Positions 1 through 5,046 of a stretch of DNA of 9,725 nt are shown piece by piece. Position numbers and translations under genes: made by a program. The first letter of the stretch is position 1. The number at the start of each line of letters is the position of its first letter. The DNA is from Bacteroidales bacterium (GTDB lineage: Bacteria > Bacteroidota > Bacteroidia > Bacteroidales > Muribaculaceae): NCBI GenBank assembly GCA_004552725.1, contig SFNM01000089.1:1-9725 (forward strand), given 5' to 3'. The notes under the pieces were generated by a model. It was not told the origin of the DNA. It was given only the letters and a program-made list of their open reading frames with translations, and made no database searches.

Positions 1-36
1 CGCTCCGCGGTTCTACATCGCGAGTGCACGCCCTTC

Positions 37-67
37 CCCCACGTAGGGGCTGCGCCCCAACGTGGGG
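37..67. repeat. Nested hairpin
   Basis: CCCCACGT (37-44) pairs perfectly with ACGTGGGG (60-67). Inside it GGGGC (46-50) pairs with GCCCC (54-58) around a TGC loop, with one A.A mismatch between the stems. It could terminate transcription from a gene upstream of the window, but no T-run follows directly, so a repeat palindrome is equally likely. Confidence 0.55.
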
Positions 68-224
68 TTTGACAAAAAGCAACGCGCTCCGCGCGTTCCG
101 CCGCCTCCACCGGCCTTCGGCACACATGCCTATCGCAACACACCATCATCCTGCGCTCCCGCCTCCGGCGCACCCCAACGCGCTCCGCGCGATGGCCATC
201 CGGACGGTGTTCGGCTACCGCCTC

Positions 225-330
225 ACCACACCAACCCGCCTCGGGCGACGGTGCGCCCCTCATCCTGTGCTCCTGCCCACACCGCTGTGCTCCTGTGGAA
301 ACCACACCAACCCGCCTAGGGCGACGGTGC
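225..330. repeat. Direct repeat pair, 30 nt, 29/30 identical
   Basis: The 30-nt segments 225-254 and 301-330 match at 29 of 30 positions (C/A at their 18th base), 76 nt apart. Both start ACCACACCAACCCGCC and end GGGCGACGGTGC. The first overlaps the 208-240 module shared with the composite repeats downstream. Confidence 0.8.
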
Positions 331-335
331 CCACA

Positions 336-370
336 CCTCCCTTCCCTTTAGGGGAGGGGCGGGGTGAGGC
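336..370. repeat. Left copy of 35-nt inverted repeat flanking pyrE cassette
   Basis: This segment is the reverse complement of 1541-1575 at 33 of 35 positions. Its core is a hairpin: CCCTTCCC (339-346), loop TTTA, GGGGAGGG (351-358), with one T.G pair. It sits just upstream of the pyrE promoter. Confidence 0.8.
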
Positions 371-389
371 CTCAGGGGGCGAATTTTCT

Positions 390-422
390 TTTGCGGGATT
401 GCGCGATTTTTTGTAAATTTGC
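390..422 (+). promoter_or_regulatory. pyrE promoter (Bacteroidota type)
   Basis: TTTG at 390-393, a 20-nt spacer, then TAAATTTGC at 414-422 match the Bacteroidota primary sigma pattern (TTTG near -33, TAnnTTTG near -7). Transcription should start near 425-428, leaving a leader of roughly 23 nt before the ATG at 450. Confidence 0.8.
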
Positions 423-449
423 ACTTTGAATATCTAATTTTACGACACA

Positions 450-1097
450 ATGAAAAAGGTAGAACGGCTTTTGGCCGAAAAGTTGCTGAAAATCAGCGCA
501 ATCATACTGCAAGTCGACAACCCCTTCACCTGGGCAAGCGGCTGGAACTCACCCATCTACACCGACAACCGCAAGACGTTGTCGTATCCCGACATCCGTT
601 CGTTTATCAAAGTGGAACTCACCCGCATGATTTTGGAGAACTTCAAAGATGCGGAGGTGGTGGCCGGTGTAGCCACCGGAGCCATTGCGCAAGGCGCGCT
701 GGTAGCTGATTTGTTGGGTCTGCCCTACGTGTACATCCGCTCCACTCCGAAGGACCACGGCTTGGAGAACCTCATCGAAGGCAACCTGCGTCCGGGCCAA
801 AAGGTGGTGGTGATTGAGGACTTAATCTCCACCGGCAAATCGTCGCTGAAGGCCGTGGAGGCTGTCCGCGCTGCCGGCGCCGAAGTAATCGGCATGGCGG
901 CCTTGTTCACCTACGGCTTCCCCGTGGCCGAGGAGAACTTCCGCCAGGCCGGAGTGAAGTTGCTGACGTTGAGCAACTACAACGCCATGATTGAAGCGGC
1001 GTTGGCCACCGATTATATCAAAGAATCTGATGTAGACACGTTGAAAGAATGGCGTCAGGACCCGGCCAACTGGGTGCCCGCTTGCCGCAAGATTTGA
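450..1097 (+). CDS. pyrE: Orotate phosphoribosyltransferase
   Basis: PyrE joins orotate to PRPP to give orotidine 5'-monophosphate, the fifth step of de novo UMP synthesis, in the cytoplasm. The 215-residue product has normal length. Visible hallmarks are the N-terminal segment NPFTWASGW (24-32), which reads closely like Bacteroidales PyrE, the loop YIRSTPKDHG (95-104) with its basic residues and HG, and the PRPP-binding motif VVVIEDLISTGKSS (119-132) with the acidic pair E123-D124. The start fits the promoter at 390-422. No Shine-Dalgarno is seen, as is usual in this phylum. The next gene begins one base after the stop, so the two are probably co-transcribed. Confidence 0.96.
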   Translation: MKKVERLLAEKLLKISAIILQVDNPFTWASGWNSPIYTDNRKTLSYPDIRSFIKVELTRMILENFKDAEVVAGVATGAIAQGALVADLLGLPYVYIRSTPKDHGLENLIEGNLRPGQKVVVIEDLISTGKSSLKAVEAVRAAGAEVIGMAALFTYGFPVAEENFRQAGVKLLTLSNYNAMIEAALATDYIKESDVDTLKEWRQDPANWVPACRKI

Positions 1098-1098
1098 T

Positions 1099-1509
1099 AT
1101 GGCTACATATTCGAGCAAACCCGTAATGGTGGGTAAACCCGCCACAGAGGTGGCGGCTTCGTTTGCCGACCTCACCCGTTTTCAGCAGGTGTTCGACAGC
1201 ATGCCGGCGGAGGAGCGTGCGAAGGTGGGCGATGTGGCGTTTGAGTACGACCGCATCTGCATCTCCACTTCGCAAGTGGGTCAAATCGGTTTTAAGGTGA
1301 AGGAGCGCGACGCCGCGAAAGTGGTGTTTGGCGCGGAAGGTTCGCCGGTGCCGATGGAAATCCGTATCGACCTCAAGGATATGGGCGAGGCGTGTGAACT
1401 GACCACGTCGATGGAAGTCGACATCCCGGTGTTCTTGCGTCCGATGGTGGGCGGCGCTATGCAAAAGGCCGTGGACCAGTTCGCGCTGCTGATGCAAAAG
1501 ATGGCATAG
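1099..1509 (+). CDS. SRPBCC/START-like small protein linked to pyrE
   Basis: This 136-residue soluble protein has no signal peptide or membrane segment. Its make-up fits the SRPBCC (polyketide cyclase/START-like) helix-grip fold: an N-terminal strand followed by a helix with ADLTRFQQVFDSMP (24-37), alternating beta-rich stretches, and a long amphipathic C-terminal helix (about 116-136). Such proteins bind a hydrophobic ligand in a cavity, but no ligand or catalytic residue can be named here. The gene is one base from pyrE and has no promoter of its own. A small SRPBCC protein beside pyrE is, from memory, recurrent in Bacteroidales. A role in pyrimidine metabolism is only suggested by linkage. 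Confidence 0.75.
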   Translation: MATYSSKPVMVGKPATEVAASFADLTRFQQVFDSMPAEERAKVGDVAFEYDRICISTSQVGQIGFKVKERDAAKVVFGAEGSPVPMEIRIDLKDMGEACELTTSMEVDIPVFLRPMVGGAMQKAVDQFALLMQKMA

Positions 1510-1540
1510 CGCAGCGCGTGGGGTTTCCACAGGAGGACAA

Positions 1541-1575
1541 GCCTCACCCCGACCCTCCCCTAAAGGGAAGGGGGG
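1541..1575. repeat. Right copy of 35-nt inverted repeat flanking pyrE cassette
   Basis: Matches the reverse complement of 336-370 at 33 of 35 bases. It folds as CCCTCCCC (1553-1560), loop TAAA, GGGAAGGG (1565-1572). It lies 31 nt after the SRPBCC stop, so it might also help end the pyrE transcript, although no T-run follows. Confidence 0.8.
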
Positions 1576-1593
1576 ATGCACCTCCCGTCGTCG

Positions 1594-1968
1594 GGCGGGT
1601 TGTGTGGTGAGGCGGAAGCCGAACATGCCCGGAGGGCATTCCACAGGAGTGCCGCCAGCGATGGAGTCCCACATGGGCACAGGGTGAGATGTTACCGGCA
1701 AGGCCATTGCCCGGAGGGCATATAGTGCGCCGGAGGCGCTATCTTTTGTTAGCCGGGGGTTGGTGGCGCGGAGCGCCTCCTACCCCCGGAACCGACGGCA
1801 CCCACACCATCCTTCCCCGGAGGGGATGTCCCACCTGCGAGAGATGCCCTCCGGGCAACGATGCCACCTGCGCACCTACCGGGGGTAGCACCCGCTCCGC
1901 GGCTGCAACCCCCGGCTAACCATAGAGAGCGCCTCCGGCGCACCCCGCAACGCGCTCCGCGCGTTCCC
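1594..1968 (+). repeat. Composite palindromic repeat, copy 1
   Basis: About 375 nt related along its length to 6293-6645. In order: a 32-nt module (1594-1625, starting GGCGGGTTG, ending AGCCGAACA); palindrome ATGCCC-GGA-GGGCAT (1625-1639); TTCCACAG (1639-1646); a shared GCGATGGA block near 1660; palindrome TGCCC-GGA-GGGCA (1708-1720); a four-base gap; the large inverted repeat 1725-1943; and palindrome AACGCGC-TCC-GCGCGTT (1949-1965). Nothing resembles a transposase. It is probably a non-autonomous repeat or structured element. It lies 3' of the pyrE-SRPBCC pair. Confidence 0.8.
1725..1943. repeat. 65/65-nt inverted repeat with 89-nt centre, copy 1
   Basis: Arms 1725-1789 and 1879-1943 are reverse complements at 56 of 65 positions. 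Each arm also folds alone into two hairpins. One is GCGCC-GGA-GGCGC (1727-1739; mirror 1929-1941). The other is a 37-nt hairpin (1753-1789; mirror 1879-1915) that opens with CCGGGGGT, closes with ACCCCCGG and has GGA (TCC in the mirror) as its loop. The centre holds CCCC-GGA-GGGG (1815-1825) and TGCCC-TCC-GGGCA (1845-1857). At arm positions 39/55 and 42/52 both partners of a base pair are swapped between arms (G-C in one, C-G in the other), so the small stems survive. Confidence 0.85.
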
Positions 1969-1996
1969 GTCCACCGTCCTTCGGCGCTCCTCCCCG

Positions 1997-2029
1997 ATCA
2001 TCCTGCGCTCCTGCCTCCGGCGCGCCCCA
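1997..2029. repeat. 33-nt module shared with the left end of the window
   Basis: Matches 145-177 with two substitutions, starting ATCATCCTGCGCTCC in both. It lies between composite repeat copy 1 and the REP-like pair. Nothing else is recognised in 1969-2067. Confidence 0.75.
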
Positions 2030-2067
2030 CAGGAACTGTGTAAAAAGACACAACAGCATGTTTACCT

Positions 2068-2158
2068 GTAGGGACGCGATACATCGCGTCCGCGTCAACA
2101 TACATATTTTCCGGTAATTACGCATAACGTGTGCGGACGCGATGTATCGCGTCCCTAC
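2068..2158. repeat. REP/BIME-like inverted pair starting with GTAG
   Basis: The left unit (2068-2094) is GTAG followed by GGACGCGAT, an AC loop and ATCGCGTCC. The right unit (2132-2158) is its reverse complement at 26 of 27 positions, and 37 nt separate them. Each unit is a 9-bp palindrome with GTAG at its foot, in facing orientation. That is the layout of REP sequences arranged as BIMEs, which are moved by RAYT (Y1 TnpA-like) enzymes in other phyla. No RAYT gene is in the window. The sequence is unrelated to the composite repeat. Nothing is recognised in 2159-2216 upstream of the lipoprotein gene. Confidence 0.8.
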
Positions 2159-2216
2159 CAATTCGAACTTTTGACACAGATTCAAGGCTTCTCCATCAAC
2201 CTTAACTACTACTTTT

Positions 2217-2702
2217 ATGATTTTGAGACGGATTTTTTTGATTTTCACCTTGTTGACGGCGATGGCCGGATGCGACACGCTCGACAATCGCCGCCTGCCG
2301 TTGGCCAACGTGCACCTGACCTTCTACACGCAAGCCGACTGGGTGACATACGGGGTGAGCGGCGCGCGCCAGTACCGCATCTTCATCCGCGAGAAGCGTC
2401 AGCCGGCCAACTATCCCTACACGGCCGACAGTTACACCGGCTTTGGCGGTATCTTGCTGTGTACCACCGACATAGGCGACTATGTGGCGTATGATTTGGC
2501 CTGCCCGGTGGAGTGCCGCGCCGACACGCGCGTGGCGGTGGGGAGCGACGGCATCGCCGAGTGCCCCAAATGCCACAGCCGCTACGACATTTTCTCGCTG
2601 CCGGGACATCCGGTGAGCGGCGAGGCGGCCGACCGCGGCTACGGCCTGCAGACCTACCGCGTGAGCCCCGGCTCGGGCGGCGAATATATGGTGGTGTATT
2701 AA
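2217..2702 (+). CDS. Lipoprotein with four-cysteine Rieske-like motif
   Basis: The 161-residue product begins with a basic, hydrophobic signal sequence ending in the lipobox MAGC, so Cys19 should be lipidated. No acidic surface-export signal follows it, so an inner-leaflet periplasmic location is likely. The C-terminal half resembles a Rieske domain: CPVEC (96-100), then after 15 residues CPKCHSRYD (116-124), a G-x-P-V-S-G-x-A turn (130-137) and a closing strand. In a normal Rieske centre the ligands are CxH and CxxH. Here the spacings are CxxxC and CxxC, so four cysteines would bind the metal, with His120 next to the last. The cluster might be 2Fe-2S or zinc; the sequence cannot decide. The gene is 27 nt upstream of the SGNH gene and probably shares its transcript. 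No clear promoter is seen. Confidence 0.7.
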   Translation: MILRRIFLIFTLLTAMAGCDTLDNRRLPLANVHLTFYTQADWVTYGVSGARQYRIFIREKRQPANYPYTADSYTGFGGILLCTTDIGDYVAYDLACPVECRADTRVAVGSDGIAECPKCHSRYDIFSLPGHPVSGEAADRGYGLQTYRVSPGSGGEYMVVY

Positions 2703-2729
2703 GTACCCCGCTTCCAACAACTTATTACC

Positions 2730-3530
2730 ATGAAACACAGATATTTACCACTCCTTTTGCTGCTTGCCACGGCCTTAGCCGCGGAGGTGGCGTTGTCGCT
2801 TCTGTCGCCGGTGAGTATCTGCGGCTTTGAATTGCGCGACGGCGGCTTTGCCGACGTGTTCAGCGCTCGCGCCGAAGTCGCGGCGCTGGCAGTGCAGCCG
2901 TGCGTAGCGCCTGCGGTGGCCGACAGCACAGCGAGCCAACCGGCTGACACAGTGCGAGTTGACACCACCATGCACACCGTGCTGTTGGTGGGCGACTCGA
3001 TGCTCGAAGGGCTCGGGCCGCGATTGGCCGCCTACGGCGATGCCAACGGCTTCGCGGTGTACTCGGTGATTTGGTACAGTTCCACCAGCGAATACTGGGG
3101 CAAGTCGACCAAACTGGCCGATTATATACGCAGGATAAAACCCGACTTCGTGTTTATCTGCCTGGGCGCCAACGAGTTGTTTGTGCGCGACATCGAGCGC
3201 AAGCGCTCGCGCTATGTGGAGAAAATCATTGCCGACTTGGGCTCAACGCCCTACCTGTGGATTGGTCCGCCCAACTGGAAGGCCGACACGGGTATCAACG
3301 CGCTCATCGCAGCCCACGCCGCCGCAGGATGCTACTTCCGCAGCGCGGAATTGGTGCTGGAGCGCAATGCCGACGGCGCCCACCCCACGCACGAGGCCGC
3401 CAACCGATGGGTGGACTCGGTGGTGGATTGGATGAGCGCACACACACCGGTGATGCCGCCGATGGAGCGGCCCGAGGCGGCAACGTCGCGCCCCAAGCGC
3501 GTGTATGTGCATAGTCCGCATGAAAAATAG
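2730..3530 (+). CDS. Exported SGNH/GDSL-family hydrolase (MBOAT partner)
   Basis: This 266-residue protein has an N-terminal hydrophobic segment (about 5-28), a signal peptide or membrane anchor, and a Ser/Thr/Ala-rich linker to about residue 80. The SGNH domain follows: block I GDSM (88-91) with nucleophile Ser90, block III GANE (146-149) with oxyanion Asn148, and block V DGAHPT (215-220) with Asp215 and His218, completing a Ser-Asp-His triad. Members next to MBOAT genes esterify or de-esterify carbohydrate O-acetyl groups in the periplasm. The MBOAT gene follows after only 5 nt, which suggests translational coupling and a joint role. Whether it transfers or removes acyl groups, and its glycan, are not evident. 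Confidence 0.82.
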   Translation: MKHRYLPLLLLLATALAAEVALSLLSPVSICGFELRDGGFADVFSARAEVAALAVQPCVAPAVADSTASQPADTVRVDTTMHTVLLVGDSMLEGLGPRLAAYGDANGFAVYSVIWYSSTSEYWGKSTKLADYIRRIKPDFVFICLGANELFVRDIERKRSRYVEKIIADLGSTPYLWIGPPNWKADTGINALIAAHAAAGCYFRSAELVLERNADGAHPTHEAANRWVDSVVDWMSAHTPVMPPMERPEAATSRPKRVYVHSPHEK

Positions 3531-3535
3531 GCTCT

Positions 3536-5002
3536 ATGAACGACTTCCTCGCCAACATAGCCGATTTGCTGGTATACCGGCCCGACGCTCCGATGCTTTT
3601 CAGCAGCGGCACGTTTTGGTTGCTGTTTTTGCTGTTTCTGCCGATTTACTCGGTGCTGAGCCGCTATCGGCTTGGTCAACAAGCGTTTGTGGTGGCGTTC
3701 AGTTTGTATTTTTACTATAAATGCAGCGGGTGGTTCGTAGGGCTGTTGGCCGCCACGTCGATGGTGGATTGGCTGCTGTCGCACGCCATAGCGCGAAGCC
3801 GACGGCGAGGAGCGAAGCGCCTGTTGGTGGCGCTGTCGCTCACATGCTCTCTGGGGGTGTTGGCGGTGTTTAAATACGCCAACTTCGCGCTGTGGAACTG
3901 GGCCGCGATAGTCCATGGCAACTTCCATCCGCTCGACATCATCTTGCCGGTGGGCATCTCGTTCTACACGTTCCAGTCGGTGAGTTATATAATAGATGTG
4001 TACCGCGGCCGGGTGGCGTCCACAGCCACGTGGCTCCACTATGCCTTTTACCTCACCTTCTTCCCGGCGCTGGTGGCCGGCCCGATAGTGCGTGCCGACC
4101 GCTTCTTGCCGCAGGTGACATCACCCCACCGACCCAACGCGGCCGAAATATGGGCGGGATTGTGGCTCATCATTCTCGGAGTGGTGAAAAAAGCCGTCAT
4201 CGCCGACTATATCGCCGGCTACAACGACCTGATTTTCGACTCGCCCGGCGCTTACACCGGATTTGAGACGCTGATGGGCATCGCCGGATATACCATGCAG
4301 ATTTATTGCGACTTTTCGGGCTATTCCGACATGGCCATCGGCCTGGCGGCCATTATGGGCTTCCGGCTGGAGCCCAACTTCAACTTTCCCTACAAGGCGC
4401 GCAACCTCACCGACTTCTGGCACCGCTGGCACATTTCGCTGTCGACATGGCTGCGCGACTATGTGTACATACCGCTTGGCGGCAACCGCCGCGGGCGCGT
4501 GCTCACATACGTGAACCTCATGGCCACGATGCTCATCGGCGGGCTGTGGCACGGCGCCGCCTGGCGATTTGTGTTCTGGGGCGGCATGCACGGCCTGGGG
4601 CTGGTGGTGCACAAGGCGCTGCGCCGACGGCTGGAGCGCGTGCCCGACACATGGGCAGTGCGCGCAGTCAATTGGCTGATTACCACGGCGTTCGTGGCGC
4701 TGCTGTGGGTGTATTTCCGCGCGGATTCGTGGGAGTCGGCGGCCACGCTCATCGCCTCGGTGTTCACCCGCTTCAGCCCGCAGCACATCGTGCCGTTTGT
4801 GCAGACGCGGCTGCTATGGATAGCGCTGATGGGCGTGATTATCACAGCCCACGCCCTGCCCACGCGCTTTTGGGCCGCGGCTCAGCGGTGGTTTGTGGCC
4901 GCGCCGTGGGTGGTGAAGTGGCTGATATTCGTGGCGGTGGTGCAAATCACCGTGCAACTGGCCGGCACCGACGTAGCACCATTCATCTACTTCCAATTCT
5001 AA
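3536..5002 (+). CDS. MBOAT-family O-acyltransferase (AlgI-like), first copy
   Basis: A 488-residue multi-pass membrane protein, the usual length for bacterial AlgI/DltB-like MBOATs. Landmarks in order are ILPVGISFYTFQ (136-147), FFPALVAGPI (175-184), CDFSGYSDMAIG (258-269), FWHRWHIS (294-301), RDYVYIPLGG (307-316) and GGLWHG (335-340), with His339 as the expected catalytic residue. The family carries an acyl group, usually acetyl from cytoplasmic acetyl-CoA, across the membrane to a periplasmic acceptor or partner. The partner is probably the SGNH hydrolase 5 nt upstream. The protein ends in PFIYFQF, and the second MBOAT ends almost identically. No terminator is seen before the hflX promoter. 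The acceptor is unknown; a surface polysaccharide is the likeliest. Confidence 0.93.
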   Translation: MNDFLANIADLLVYRPDAPMLFSSGTFWLLFLLFLPIYSVLSRYRLGQQAFVVAFSLYFYYKCSGWFVGLLAATSMVDWLLSHAIARSRRRGAKRLLVALSLTCSLGVLAVFKYANFALWNWAAIVHGNFHPLDIILPVGISFYTFQSVSYIIDVYRGRVASTATWLHYAFYLTFFPALVAGPIVRADRFLPQVTSPHRPNAAEIWAGLWLIILGVVKKAVIADYIAGYNDLIFDSPGAYTGFETLMGIAGYTMQIYCDFSGYSDMAIGLAAIMGFRLEPNFNFPYKARNLTDFWHRWHISLSTWLRDYVYIPLGGNRRGRVLTYVNLMATMLIGGLWHGAAWRFVFWGGMHGLGLVVHKALRRRLERVPDTWAVRAVNWLITTAFVALLWVYFRADSWESAATLIASVFTRFSPQHIVPFVQTRLLWIALMGVIITAHALPTRFWAAAQRWFVAAPWVVKWLIFVAVVQITVQLAGTDVAPFIYFQF

Positions 5003-5010
5003 GCCCGACG

Positions 5011-5043
5011 TTTGGTAATCGGCGGATTTTTTCGTAACTTTGC
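5011..5043 (+). promoter_or_regulatory. hflX promoter (Bacteroidota type)
   Basis: TTTG (5011-5014), a 20-nt spacer and TAACTTTGC (5035-5043) fit the phylum's consensus. The start of transcription would fall near 5046-5049, at or beside the ATG at 5047, so the mRNA would have little or no leader. It lies in the 44-nt gap after the MBOAT gene and separates hflX from that cluster. Confidence 0.82.
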
Positions 5044-5046
5044 GCC

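Larger units (their letters stand above)
1..389. repeat. Gene-free, repeat-rich GC-rich intergenic region
   Basis: No credible gene is seen. The open frames here give only Pro/Arg/His-rich translations from repeats. The stretch is a patchwork of short modules that recur elsewhere in the window: perfect palindromes with a TCC centre at 81-97 (AACGCGC-TCC-GCGCGTT), 160-170 (CGCC-TCC-GGCG) and 180-190 (GCGC-TCC-GCGC), a segment at 145-177 that returns at 1997-2029 with two differences, and a module at 208-240 whose reverse complement returns at 1594-1625 and 6293-6325. It looks like a degenerate composite repeat lying opposite to the two + strand copies. The upstream gene lies outside the window. 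Confidence 0.75.

Noticed and set aside
208..330. CRISPR-like direct repeats
   Set aside because: Only two 30-nt copies are present, no array of regular spacers exists, and the same module appears singly elsewhere in the window.
24..416. Open frames of 130 and 85 codons at the left end
   Set aside because: Pro/His/Arg-rich translations made of the same repeats found at 1594-2029 and 6293-6645; they overlap the pyrE promoter and lack a promoter or conserved motif of their own.
1625..1965. GGA-loop hairpins as a CsrA-sequestering sRNA of the CsrB/RsmZ type
   Set aside because: The resemblance is real, but CsrA is not generally known from Bacteroidota, the palindromes occur in both orientations, and no promoter fitting the phylum's consensus precedes them. 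It stays a comparison, not a call.
1689..2043. Open frames on both strands across the composite repeats (also at 5970-6671)
   Set aside because: They read through the inverted repeat in either direction with near-identical PPxTPG-type strings. Long GC-rich palindromes open several frames at once, so they are not evidence of genes.
2171..2217. TTGACA at 2171 and TACTTTTA at 2210 as a promoter for the lipoprotein gene
   Set aside because: The TTGACA has no matching downstream box, and the second sequence lacks the final G and overlaps the start codon. Neither is convincing, so no promoter is claimed.
3332..4786. Minus-strand frames of 221-235 codons opposite the SGNH and MBOAT genes
   Set aside because: They are His/Gln/Arg-rich shadows of well-supported + strand genes.
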